This document shows, in pieces, positions 1 to 8,123 of a DNA stretch of 11,233 nucleotides. Source of the stretch: an uncultured Collinsella sp. Lineage in GTDB: Bacteria > Actinomycetota > Coriobacteriia > Coriobacteriales > Coriobacteriaceae. A program made the translations under genes and the position numbers. Position 1 is the stretch's first letter. Every line of letters starts with the position of its first letter. The DNA is taken from NCBI GenBank assembly GCA_902489515.1, contig CABUAL010000028.1, positions 1-11,233 on the forward strand, written 5' to 3'. The notes beneath the pieces were generated by a model. The model saw only the letters and a list, made by a program, of their open reading frames with translations. It was not told the origin of the DNA and did no database searches.

Positions 1-2
1 CC

Positions 3-419
3 CTAAATATCCCCGCCGGCACCCAAAAGCTTGCGCATGACTTGCTCGGGGTTGACTGAGCCGTCGCGCGGGGCCAGGGCGGTGATCTTCTTCTGCATCT
101 TGTACTCGTGCAGCTCTTCCTCGAGCTGGCGTACGCGGGCGCGGAGCTTCTCGTTCTCGCGCTCGCGTTCCTCAGCACGCTCCTTCATATCGAGGATGCG
201 CACCACGCCGGCGAGGTTGATGCCCTCGTCGGTCAGTTGGTTGATGAGTTCCAGACGCTCGATATCGGCACGCGAATACAAGCGCGTGTTGCCGCCCGAG
301 CGCTGGGGGTTCACCAGGCCCTTGGACTCGTAGACGCGCAGAGTCTGCGGATGCATGCCGGTCAGCTCGGCCGCCACGCTGATCATGTACAGCGGTTTGT
401 TCCTATTGTCCTCGGCCAT
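3..419 (-). CDS. hspR: HspR, MerR-family heat-shock repressor
   Basis: A 138-residue MerR-type regulator and the last gene of the dnaK operon. Residues about 10-75 form the winged-helix DNA-binding region, with the characteristic stretch MHPQTLRVYESKGLVNP followed by SGGNTRLYS. Residues about 76-112 are a charged, Glu/Arg-rich helix that should form the dimerising coiled coil. In Streptomyces and Mycobacterium, HspR is encoded in the dnaK operon, binds inverted repeats upstream of dnaK and uses DnaK as co-repressor, giving a feedback loop. The same role is inferred here from gene position and domain type. The start ATG at 419 is preceded by AAGGGG at a loose spacing of about nine bases. It follows dnaJ by 72 bases. 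The gene is complete: its TAG stop lies at bases 3-5, at the window edge. Confidence 0.93.
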   Translation of the reverse strand: MAEDNRNKPLYMISVAAELTGMHPQTLRVYESKGLVNPQRSGGNTRLYSRADIERLELINQLTDEGINLAGVVRILDMKERAEERERENEKLRARVRQLEEELHEYKMQKKITALAPRDGSVNPEQVMRKLLGAGGDI

Positions 420-459
420 GCTACCTGACCCCTTTCCGTCTCGTTATTGTCCATCATAA

Positions 460-475
460 GCCCGCGGTCGCGGGC
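460..475 (-). other. Short hairpin between dnaJ and hspR
   Basis: GCCCGCG (460-466) and CGCGGGC (469-475) are perfect inverted arms separated by two bases, in the 72-base gap between dnaJ and hspR. No T-run follows on the minus strand, so it does not look like a terminator. It could mark an mRNA processing or stability site, or be chance in GC-rich DNA. Confidence 0.4.
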
Positions 476-491
476 GTGTGCCACGACCGCC

Positions 492-1457
492 CTAGTACGT
501 CGCCTTGTAACGGTTGACCTTCTCGCGATAATCGCGCGTGTCGGCCTCACGCAGCTTGGTCATGGCATCGCGCTCATCGTCGGACAGGTTCGAGGGAACC
601 TGCACCTTGATCTCGACGAGCAGCGCACCCGTGCGGCCGCGATGCTTAACGTCGGGCGCACCCATCTCCTTAAAGCGGAACTTCTTGCCCGTCTGGGTGC
701 CAGCGGGCACCTTCAGACGAACCGTCGCGCCGCCGGGCGTGGGCACATCCACCGTGCAGCCGAGCGCCGCCTCGTAGACCGAGATCGGCACCTCCATGGT
801 CACGTCGGCACCCTTGCGCTTAAACAGCGGATGCTCCTCCACGTGCGTGGTCACGACCAGGTCGCCGCGCTCGCCGCCGGCAACGCCATACTCACCGCGA
901 CGCTTGTAGCGTAGCTTGCCGCCGTCGACCGCGCCCGCGGGCACCGAGACCGTAATGGTCTGCTGCTCGCCTGTCGAGGGAATGCGATAGGTGACCTTGT
1001 GCGTCACGCCGCGAAACGCGTCCTCGGCCGTCACATCGACGGTCAGCGACAGGTCGCCGCCCTTGCGAGCACGGCTGCGACCCGCGCCGGCACCGGCAGC
1101 GCCCGCAGCCCCGGCAAAGCCCGAGCCCCAATCGCTGCCCCAGGCGCCGTTGCCGCTAAAGATGCTGTCGAAGATGTCGCCCCAGCCGCTGGCACCCGCG
1201 CCGGCACCGTAGCCGCCGCCATACGCGCCGCCCGCGCCCGGCATGCCGCCAAACATGAGCATCTGGTCGTACTCTTTGCGCTTCTTCTCGTCCGAAAGCG
1301 TCTCGTAGGCCTCGCTGATCTCCTTAAACTTGGCCTCGTCGCCGCCGGCATCGGGGTGATATTTTTGCGCGAGCTTGCGAAACGCGCTCTTGATCTCTTT
1401 GTCGGAGGCGCTCTTGGATACGCCCAGGATGTCATAGAAGGTTTTGCCTGCAGCCAT
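492..1457 (-). CDS. dnaJ: DnaJ-family (class B, zinc-finger-less) co-chaperone
   Basis: A 321-residue J-domain co-chaperone that should stimulate the ATPase of DnaK and deliver unfolded substrates. The J domain spans about residues 5-66 with the essential HPD at 34-36. A Gly/Phe/Ala-rich linker covers about 69-126. Two beta-rich substrate-binding domains follow from about 134 to 300. The four CxxCxGxG zinc motifs of classical DnaJ are absent; the only cysteine is C234. By domain layout this is a class B protein like CbpA, although its operon position is that of DnaJ. The ATG at 1457 is chosen because GGAGAGGAG lies just upstream and the J domain begins at once. An upstream ATG at 1514 would add 19 residues unlike the family. 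grpE ends 108 bases upstream, with a strong hairpin between; hspR follows. Confidence 0.92.
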   Translation of the reverse strand: MAAGKTFYDILGVSKSASDKEIKSAFRKLAQKYHPDAGGDEAKFKEISEAYETLSDEKKRKEYDQMLMFGGMPGAGGAYGGGYGAGAGASGWGDIFDSIFSGNGAWGSDWGSGFAGAAGAAGAGAGRSRARKGGDLSLTVDVTAEDAFRGVTHKVTYRIPSTGEQQTITVSVPAGAVDGGKLRYKRRGEYGVAGGERGDLVVTTHVEEHPLFKRKGADVTMEVPISVYEAALGCTVDVPTPGGATVRLKVPAGTQTGKKFRFKEMGAPDVKHRGRTGALLVEIKVQVPSNLSDDERDAMTKLREADTRDYREKVNRYKATY

Positions 1458-1530
1458 CGTAGCTCCTCTCCTGTTACGTCCGCCGTCCATGCGGGCGGCG
1501 GCCCATGCTTTCATATGGCACTAGGTCAGA

Positions 1531-1560
1531 AAGGGCCCCGGGTGTTGCCCCGGGGCCCTT
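1531..1560 (-). terminator. Strong intercistronic hairpin between grpE and dnaJ
   Basis: AAGGGCCCCGGG (1531-1542) and CCCGGGGCCCTT (1549-1560) form a perfect 12-bp, almost all-GC stem with a six-base loop. On the minus strand it lies five bases after the grpE stop and is followed by only TTTCT, so it may be a partial terminator. It could lower dnaJ-hspR expression relative to dnaK-grpE, or protect the 3' end of a processed dnaK-grpE mRNA. That role is inferred. Confidence 0.7.
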
Positions 1561-1565
1561 CTCAA

Positions 1566-2408
1566 TTACTCCTCGGTGCTCTCGGCCGTATCGGCCGTAG
1601 CATCCTCGGGCGCCGCTTCGGGCTCCGGTGCGGGGCGCTTCTCGCCACCGTAGGTCACCGTCACCATCGCGGAACGCAGGATGCGATCCGCCATGCGGTA
1701 GCCCTTCTGGTACACGTCGTTGACGGTCTCGTCGTACTGCGATGCGTCCTCGACACGCCCCACGGCCTGGTGCTCGAGCGGGTCGAACGCCTCGCCCTTG
1801 GGGTCGATGGGCTCAACGCCCTCGTGCGCAAACACATCGAGCAGCTTGGCATGCACCGCGTCAACGCCATCGACGAACTGCTTAAAATCGTCGGAAAGCT
1901 CCTGGCTACGGGCATGGTCGATTGCACGCTCGATATCGTCAACCACCGGCAGCAGCGCAGTGACGAGCTTCTCGGTCGCGCGCTCGCGCTCGGCGATGCG
2001 CTCGTTGGCGGTGCGGCGACGGAAGTTCTCCCAGTCGGCCTGCAGACGGGCAGTGCGCTCGGTGGCGTCCTTTGCCTTGTCCTCGGCGGCCTTCTGAGCC
2101 TCTGCCGCAGCATCGAGCTCATTGCGCACGTCGGCAAGCTCCTTTTGGGCCTGCTCGAACTTGAGCTTAAAGTCGTTGTCGGCGGCTTCCTCACCGGCGC
2201 GGATAGCGGCTTCCACCATCTCGTCCTCGGTCATCGTCGCCTCCTTGTTGGAATCCTCTACCTGGTTCTCGGCAGCCTCGACGGCCTCGGCCTCGTTGAC
2301 CTCGGTATCGTCGACGGCCTCTACGGGAATCTTCACGTCCTTCTCCTCAGAGTCAACGGGGGCGGCGCCAGCGGCAGCCGCCTCCGTGCGAGCTTTACGG
2401 GCGGACAT
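1566..2408 (-). CDS. grpE: GrpE, nucleotide exchange factor of DnaK
   Basis: A 280-residue GrpE that releases ADP from DnaK in the cytoplasmic chaperone cycle. Residues about 80-125 form the long dimerisation helix. The GrpE core follows, with DWENFRRR (125-132) and then LLPVVDDIERA. The C-terminal beta domain (about 197-255) carries the signature GVEPIDPKGEAFDPLEHQAV and the family ending VYQKGYRMADRILRSAMVTV. Both ends are acidic and low-complexity: residues 1-58 and about 256-280. The ATG at 2408 lies two bases after the dnaK stop, implying translational coupling. A second ATG at 2234 (Met59) has a much better ribosome binding site and would give 222 residues, closer to the family norm. 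Either or both may be used. Confidence 0.95.
   Translation of the reverse strand: MSARKARTEAAAAGAAPVDSEEKDVKIPVEAVDDTEVNEAEAVEAAENQVEDSNKEATMTEDEMVEAAIRAGEEAADNDFKLKFEQAQKELADVRNELDAAAEAQKAAEDKAKDATERTARLQADWENFRRRTANERIAERERATEKLVTALLPVVDDIERAIDHARSQELSDDFKQFVDGVDAVHAKLLDVFAHEGVEPIDPKGEAFDPLEHQAVGRVEDASQYDETVNDVYQKGYRMADRILRSAMVTVTYGGEKRPAPEPEAAPEDATADTAESTEE
2240..2246 (-). promoter_or_regulatory. Consensus Shine-Dalgarno inside grpE, before Met59
   Basis: On the minus strand AAGGAGG is followed by five bases and an ATG at 2234, in frame with grpE. This is the best ribosome binding site seen in the chaperone operon. The upstream ATG at 2408 has only GAGGA about nine bases away, inside the end of dnaK. 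It therefore supports a shorter GrpE as main or alternative product. Confidence 0.6.
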
Positions 2409-2410
2409 GA

Positions 2411-4303
<1,893 letters not shown>

Positions 4304-4330
4304 TAGAAATTCCCTCTCTCTTTTGCGTTC

Positions 4331-4360
4331 GCGCCGCCTCGACGGTCTGTCGCGCGGCGC
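4331..4360 (-). promoter_or_regulatory. Hairpin in the dnaK mRNA leader
   Basis: GCGCCGC (4331-4337) pairs with GCGGCGC (4354-4360), and inside them CGAC (4340-4343) pairs with GTCG (4349-4352) around a five-base loop, giving an 11-bp bulged stem. It would sit in the 5' leader if transcription starts near 4398. It does not cover the dnaK ribosome binding site (about 4309-4316), so a simple thermosensor is unlikely; mRNA stability is a more modest guess. Confidence 0.5.
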
Positions 4361-4404
4361 TTCGGCTTGTCTTTCAGGATGTAGTGTATCCCCTTATGGG
4401 CCGG

Positions 4405-4444
4405 AATATACAAAATCTAAGTCAATTCATATAAGATTTCTTAT
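4405..4444 (-). promoter_or_regulatory. Candidate dnaK promoter and operator palindromes
   Basis: On the minus strand TATATT (4410 to 4405) is a fair -10 box; the matching -35 region is weak. The -35 area is covered by two overlapping inverted repeats: AAATCT (4413-4418) with AGATTT (4434-4439), and the perfect ATAAGA-TT-TCTTAT (4431-4444). The published HspR box (CTTGAGT, seven bases, ACTCAAG) is not present in recognisable form anywhere in this gap. The palindromes are placed where a repressor would act, but assigning them to HspR is inference. Confidence 0.4.
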
Positions 4445-4565
4445 CTCTGAGAGTTTAGGTTCTTAAATGTGCAGGTAGATGCGCTGATTGAGTTCTCGGC
4501 AAATCTATCGAGATCTATGTAGAGATGGCTGAGGTTTGGGTCCGAGGGTGCCTGGGGCTGCCTTG

Positions 4566-4750
4566 CGGAAAGCTCATCCCGGTTTGAGCGTGGATTCCGG
4601 GTCGCAGTTTCCGTCTGAAGGCTCAACCGGAAACCGTATCCCGTTTTGAGAGCTGATACCGGCTCGCATTTTCCTCTAGCGGCCCAACCGGAAACTGCGA
4701 CCCGTTTTTCGACAAAATAATGGGATGCGGTTTCCGCAAGCACGCTCAAT
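4566..4750. repeat. Array of three tandem 61-62 bp imperfect palindromes (six alternating cores)
   Basis: Six 16-base cores related to CGGAAACTGCGACCCG alternate in orientation: 4566-4581 (+), 4598-4613 (-), 4628-4643 (+), 4660-4675 (-), 4689-4704 (+), 4721-4736 (-). Starts are 32, 30, 32, 29 and 32 bases apart. They group as three tandem copies beginning at 4566, 4628 and 4689. Each copy has the plan core, 16-base spacer, inverted core, then a 13-14 base link ending in GGCTCAAC, GGCCCAAC or CGCTCAAT. The cores at 4598 (reversed) and 4689 are identical; the others differ at a few positions. The third pair can form a stem with 15 of 16 positions paired if G-T is allowed. A possible degenerate seventh core is at 4537-4552. 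It lies between divergent promoters. Function is unknown. Confidence 0.8.
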
Positions 4751-4870
4751 CGCCCTATATTTCAAGTCACCTTTAGCTAACATTTATGCAGTTCAACGGC
4801 CCCACCTGCGCGTTTTTTAGTAAACCTTGGCATACTCGGCGAACGGTATGAAGATGCCGGTCAGAGGGTA

Positions 4871-4898
4871 TTGCAAACGGTCGCTCCCGTGGTATGTT
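4871..4898 (+). promoter_or_regulatory. Probable ferredoxin promoter
   Basis: TTGCAA (4871-4876) and TATGTT (4893-4898) are separated by 16 bases, and TG at 4890-4891 makes an extended -10. Each box matches four of six consensus positions. The implied leader of about 55 bases contains GAGAGGAAA just before the ferredoxin ATG. Confidence 0.5.
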
Positions 4899-4959
4899 TT
4901 TGCCCGAATCAAACCGGCGCGCATCGCCTGTAGCGTCGGTCAACAGAGAGGAAACTACC

Positions 4960-5145
4960 ATGGCTCATCCCGTAATTGATGCCGACGAGTGCATCGCTTG
5001 TGGCGTTTGCGTCGACTCCTGCCCCGCTGGCGTTCTGGAGCTCCAGGACGTCGCTACCGTCGCTGACGAGGACTCCTGCGTCGCCTGTGGCGCTTGCCAG
5101 GACGCTTGCCCCGCTGGCGCGATCACCGAGATCGTCGAGGAGTAA
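4960..5145 (+). CDS. 2[4Fe-4S] ferredoxin, clostridial type
   Basis: A 61-residue low-potential electron carrier, of the type used with enzymes such as pyruvate:ferredoxin oxidoreductase or hydrogenases in anaerobes. The eight cluster ligands are C11, C14, C17, C21 and C40, C43, C46, C50, in two CxxCxxCxxxCP motifs: CIACGVCVDSCPAG and CVACGACQDACPAG. The two halves resemble each other in DNA as well as protein, as expected from the ancient duplication of this fold. The ATG at 4960 is chosen because GAGAGGAAA lies just upstream and the protein then has the usual length; an upstream frame to 4894 adds residues outside the family. It is a single-gene unit with its own promoter and a strong terminator. 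The electron-transfer partner cannot be told from the context. Confidence 0.95.
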   Translation: MAHPVIDADECIACGVCVDSCPAGVLELQDVATVADEDSCVACGACQDACPAGAITEIVEE

Positions 5146-5185
5146 CAACTCCCCCACTTGCACACTCACAAGTACACCGTGCACA

Positions 5186-5223
5186 AAAAGGAGGCCTCCG
5201 CATCGCCGCGGAGGCCTCCTTTT
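5186..5223. terminator. Bidirectional intrinsic terminator (ferredoxin and nad operon)
   Basis: Arms 5186-5201 and 5208-5223 are perfect 16-base inverted repeats containing GGAGGCCTCCGC, with the six-base loop ATCGCC. The plus strand ends the stem in TTTTG and the minus strand in TTTTTG. It lies 41 bases after the ferredoxin stop, and about 100 bases after the niaR stop on the other strand, so it can end both convergent units. Confidence 0.9.
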
Positions 5224-5235
5224 GCATATGTGGGC

Positions 5236-5302
5236 AGTTGCGGTGGAATAGTTCCTGGCTCATTGCTTAGGTGCCGATTGTAGGAACTATTTCACCGCAA
5301 CT
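5236..5302. repeat. Long inverted repeat, 21-base arms with 25-base loop
   Basis: The left arm (5236-5256, containing GTTGCGGTGGAATAG) and right arm (5282-5302, containing CTATTTCACCGCAAC) are inverse complements except for one position, which is a G-T pair on the plus-strand RNA. There is no T-run on either side, so it is not a terminator itself. No flanking target duplication was seen. It lies between convergent genes, next to a complete terminator, and looks like a palindromic dispersed repeat or a small non-autonomous element. Confidence 0.75.
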
Positions 5303-5320
5303 TATAAAGACGGTGTCGGG

Positions 5321-5866
5321 CTAGGACAAATCATCCTCATAGGGCATTAAATCGGCAAGGTAGCCCTTCTCCTTGAGCATCGCCTCGATCTCGTCGAGGG
5401 TCTGTTCGTCCTCCGCCGCAATACGATGGAAGTGATAGCCGCTCGTCACCGTTAGTAGCGGAAAGCTCTTGCCGCTCTCGATATCGCGCAGATAGCGCTC
5501 GACATCGCGGCGGTTGCGGATGTCCAGGTCGGCCGTGATCTTGCCGTACACACGATGGTTGACGATCACGTTGAGCACGGCGCCACCCGCGTCGACGATA
5601 CTCGTGAGCTCATCGCCTGCCTGCTCCACGCTGTGGCGAACCTTGACCAAGCGCGTAGGCACGGCGGGGCTGCTGGGCGCCTCCTGCAGCACGTAGCCGC
5701 GGTTGGTCGCCACGATATCGTGCCCATCGGCGCGCAGCAGGGCGATGTCCTGCACCACGATCTGGCGGCTCACACCCACCTCGCGGGCAAGCGCGCTGCC
5801 CGATACGGGCCCCTTGGCCCCCTCGAGCACGGCCATGATGGCACGACGACGCTCGCGGGCGTTCAT
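5321..5866 (-). CDS. niaR: NiaR, 3H-domain repressor of NAD biosynthesis
   Basis: A 181-residue transcription factor. Residues about 1-60 form an HTH_11 winged helix, with SGSALAREVGVSRQIVVQDI (22-41) as the helix-turn-helix. Residues about 72-170 form the 3H domain, named for conserved histidines: H78 in VRHSVEQ, H104 in VNHRVYGKI and H145/H147 in SGYHFHRI. In Bacillus and Thermotoga this protein (YrxA/NiaR) binds a metal ion and nicotinic acid and then represses NAD synthesis and niacin uptake genes. The ATG at 5866 shares one base with the nadC stop (TAATG on the minus strand), so it is coupled to nadC and is last in the nad operon. It probably controls its own operon through the palindrome at 9229-9272. 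Confidence 0.93.
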   Translation of the reverse strand: MNARERRRAIMAVLEGAKGPVSGSALAREVGVSRQIVVQDIALLRADGHDIVATNRGYVLQEAPSSPAVPTRLVKVRHSVEQAGDELTSIVDAGGAVLNVIVNHRVYGKITADLDIRNRRDVERYLRDIESGKSFPLLTVTSGYHFHRIAAEDEQTLDEIEAMLKEKGYLADLMPYEDDLS

Positions 5867-6726
5867 TATTTACCGTCCAGCAGACGCAGGTGCTTAAGCG
5901 AGAGGTCGAGGATCGGCGCGGAGTGCGTCAGGGCGCCCGAGCTAATGTAGTCGACACCCAGGTCGGCCAGGGCGCGAATGTTGTTGGCGTCCACGTTGCC
6001 CGAGCACTCGGTCTTGGCGCGACCGGCGATAAGCTCGATGGCGGCGGCCATGTCGTCATGGGTCATGTTGTCGAACATGATAATGTCGGCACCGGCCTCC
6101 ACGGCTTCGCGTACCATGTCCAGGTTCTCGCACTCGATCTCGACCGTCGTGGTAAACGATGCATGGGCGCGCGCCATCTCGATCGCACGCGTCACGCCAC
6201 CGGCGGCATCGATGTGGTTGTCCTTGAGCATGACGGCCGTCGACAGGTTGTAACGGTGGTTGCTGCCGCCGCCGATCTCGACCGCGGCCTTCTCGAAGAC
6301 GCGCATGCCCGGCGTGGTCTTGCGTGTGTCGACAAGCACGGTCTTGGTGCCCTCGAGCGCCGCGGCCATCTGGTGCGTATAGGTAGCGATGCCGCTCATG
6401 CGCTGCAGGTAGTTGAGCGCCACGCGCTCGCCCGAAAGCAGCACGCGCGCATCGCCACGCACCTGGCCCACGTGGTCACCGGCGTGCACCTCGTCACCAT
6501 CGGCAACATCAAACAGCACCGAACTCTGCGAATCCAGCAGCTCAAAGGTGCGAGCGAATACATCCAGGCCCGCGATGATGCCATCGGCCTTGGCGATAAG
6601 CTCCACCGTGGCGGGACGCGCCGTGGGACACACGCTCGCCGTGCTCACGTCCTCAAAGGTAATGTCCTCGCGCAGAGCCTGCAGAATCAGATCATCGACG
6701 ACGAGCTTCATGGTAATGGGATTCAT
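5866..6726 (-). CDS. nadC: NadC, nicotinate-nucleotide diphosphorylase (quinolinate phosphoribosyltransferase)
   Basis: A 286-residue enzyme, the normal family length, that converts quinolinate and PRPP to nicotinate mononucleotide, CO2 and pyrophosphate. Recognisable active-site segments are ERVALNYLQRMSGIAT (100-115), DTRKTTPG (133-140), GGGSNHRYNL (152-161) with the following VMLKDNH, EIECEN (196-201), IIMFDN (215-220) and SSGALTHSAP (262-271). The ATG at 6726 is preceded by GGAGGAG that overlaps the end of nadB; the nadB stop is three bases upstream. An internal ATG five codons later is possible but has no such site. It is the third gene of the operon and overlaps niaR by one base. Confidence 0.97.
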   Translation of the reverse strand: MNPITMKLVVDDLILQALREDITFEDVSTASVCPTARPATVELIAKADGIIAGLDVFARTFELLDSQSSVLFDVADGDEVHAGDHVGQVRGDARVLLSGERVALNYLQRMSGIATYTHQMAAALEGTKTVLVDTRKTTPGMRVFEKAAVEIGGGSNHRYNLSTAVMLKDNHIDAAGGVTRAIEMARAHASFTTTVEIECENLDMVREAVEAGADIIMFDNMTHDDMAAAIELIAGRAKTECSGNVDANNIRALADLGVDYISSGALTHSAPILDLSLKHLRLLDGK

Positions 6727-6729
6727 GGT

Positions 6730-8106
6730 CTACTCCTCCACGGCCTGCGTGCCGGCGGCACGGGCCAAATCATCGATTGCCAGGGTATCGGCGCTCAGGG
6801 CGCGATGACGGCCATCGAGCGCGGGATCGCCCGCCTGCTCCACGGCCAGCGACTCGCCGGTACGCATATACCACGCGGCGCGACGACCCCAGACCAGTGC
6901 CTCGAGCAGGCTGTTTGATGCAAGGCGGTTCTTGCCGTGAACACCGTTGCAAGCCGTCTCGCCCGCGGCGTAGAGCTCGGGCATCGAGGTGCGGCCGTCC
7001 TTGTCGACCCACACGCCGCCCATAAAGTAGTGCTGCGTGGGCGTAACGGGGATGGGCTCGTCCAAGATGTCGCGGCCGTCCTCCAGGCAACGTGCGCGAA
7101 TGTTGGCAAAGTGCCCGGTCACCACATCGCGCTCGACGGGGGCAAAGCTCAGCCACTCGTGCTCGGTGCCGTCCTGCTTCATCTGCTCGCGAATGGCGGC
7201 GGCGACCACATCGCGCGGCTGAAGCTCGTCGGTAAAGCGCTCGCCAGCGGCGTTGAGCAAAATCGCGCCCTCGCCGCGGCAGCTCTCGCTGATCAGGAAG
7301 GTGCGGCCCGGCTGCGGCGAGAACAGCCCCGTGGGGTGAATCTGCACGTAGTCCAGGTGCTCCATCTTAATGCCATGCTCCTGAGCAATGTAGCAGGCAT
7401 CGCCCGTGAGCTGCGGGTAGTTGGTCGAATGGTCGTATACGCCTCCGATACCGCCCGTCGCCCACAGCGTGTGGCGGGCATGAATCTTAAACGGCTCGCT
7501 GGCATGCACGCCCTCGGCGGCGTTTGCCAGCTCGTCGGCGGGACGAACCGAGTTGTCCTCATCCACGGGAACGGCAACGACGCCGGTGCACACCGTAACG
7601 CCATCACGCTCGCCCGTCAGGATGTCGGTCATGGCCACGTGCTCCAAAATCTGCACGTTATCCAGCTTGCGAACGGCTTGGAGCAGCTTGGTCGTGATCT
7701 CCTTGCCCGTAATGTCGGCATGGAAGGCAATGCGCGGACGGCTGTGCGCGCCCTCGCGGGTAAAGTCGAGGCTGCCGTCGGCCTTGCGCTCAAAATCCAC
7801 GCCCATGGCCAGCAGGTCGTTGATGACCGAGCGGCTCGAGCGGATCATAATGTCGACGCTCTCGCGACGGTTCTCATAGTGGCCGGCGTGCATGGTGTCC
7901 TCAAAGAAGGCATCGTAGTCCGAGCCCTCGGGCAGCACGCAGATTCCGCCCTGCGCGAGCATCGAATCGCACTCGTCGACCGCGCCCTTGGAGAGCATGA
8001 TCACGCGCGTGCTCGTCGGCAGGTTGAGAGCCGCGTACAGGCCCGCTACGCCGCAGCCGGCAATGACGACGTCGCACTCCATATCGGGGTATTGCTTGGT
8101 TTCCAC
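6730..8106 (-). CDS. nadB: NadB, L-aspartate oxidase (short form)
   Basis: A flavoprotein of 458 residues from the preferred GTG start. It oxidises L-aspartate to iminoaspartate for NadA. The FAD-binding GCGVAG is at residues 17-22. Family segments follow: SMLAQGGICV, REGAHSRPRIAFHADITG, ATGGIGGVY, YVQIHPTGLF, ISESCRGEGAILLN and, near the end, ELYAAGETACNGVHG and NRLASNSLLEALVWGRRA. After that only about 50 residues remain, so the C-terminal helical domain of the 530-540 residue E. coli and Bacillus enzymes is mostly missing. In anaerobes fumarate can replace oxygen as acceptor. The frame is open to an ATG at 8157, but those codons lie in a palindromic repeat; GTG at 8106 has GGGAGAGGA five bases upstream. 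nadC starts three bases after its stop. Confidence 0.95.
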   Translation of the reverse strand: METKQYPDMECDVVIAGCGVAGLYAALNLPTSTRVIMLSKGAVDECDSMLAQGGICVLPEGSDYDAFFEDTMHAGHYENRRESVDIMIRSSRSVINDLLAMGVDFERKADGSLDFTREGAHSRPRIAFHADITGKEITTKLLQAVRKLDNVQILEHVAMTDILTGERDGVTVCTGVVAVPVDEDNSVRPADELANAAEGVHASEPFKIHARHTLWATGGIGGVYDHSTNYPQLTGDACYIAQEHGIKMEHLDYVQIHPTGLFSPQPGRTFLISESCRGEGAILLNAAGERFTDELQPRDVVAAAIREQMKQDGTEHEWLSFAPVERDVVTGHFANIRARCLEDGRDILDEPIPVTPTQHYFMGGVWVDKDGRTSMPELYAAGETACNGVHGKNRLASNSLLEALVWGRRAAWYMRTGESLAVEQAGDPALDGRHRALSADTLAIDDLARAAGTQAVEE

Positions 8107-8111
8107 AGGAA

Positions 8112-8120
8112 TCCTCTCCC
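8112..8120 (-). promoter_or_regulatory. Ribosome binding site deciding the nadB start
   Basis: On the minus strand GGGAGAGGA, then five bases, then GTG at 8106. The in-frame ATG codons at 8157 and 8133 lack a well-spaced site and are inside the repeat at 8124-8158. The GTG start also gives an N-terminus (METKQYPDMECDVVIAG) that reaches the flavin-binding fold quickly, as in other NadB proteins. Confidence 0.75.
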
Positions 8121-8123
8121 TTG

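Larger units (their letters stand above)
4304..4959. other. 656-base intergenic region between divergent dnaK and ferredoxin genes
   Basis: No convincing gene lies here. From left to right it holds the dnaK ribosome binding site and leader (4304-4404), the candidate dnaK promoter and palindromes (4405-4444), a stretch with nothing recognisable (4445-4565), the three-copy palindromic array (4566-4750), another stretch with nothing clear (4751-4870), and the ferredoxin promoter and leader (4871-4959). Short open frames that cross it have no ribosome binding site or family resemblance. Confidence 0.75.

Noticed and set aside
4566..4736. CRISPR array
   Set aside because: The roughly 31-base step is suggestive, but the cores are only 16 bases, diverged, alternate in orientation and have related spacers of 13-16 bases. 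No cas gene is present.
4441..4749. 102-residue minus-strand frame crossing the repeat array
   Set aside because: It begins with TTG without a ribosome binding site and its sequence simply follows the palindromic repeats; no conserved domain is seen.
4773..4961. 62-residue minus-strand frame in the ferredoxin upstream region
   Set aside because: It overlaps the ferredoxin promoter and leader and has no family match.
5236..5302. Terminator of the nad operon
   Set aside because: The stem is long, but the 25-base loop and lack of a T-run on either strand argue against it. The hairpin at 5186-5223 is a complete terminator in both directions.
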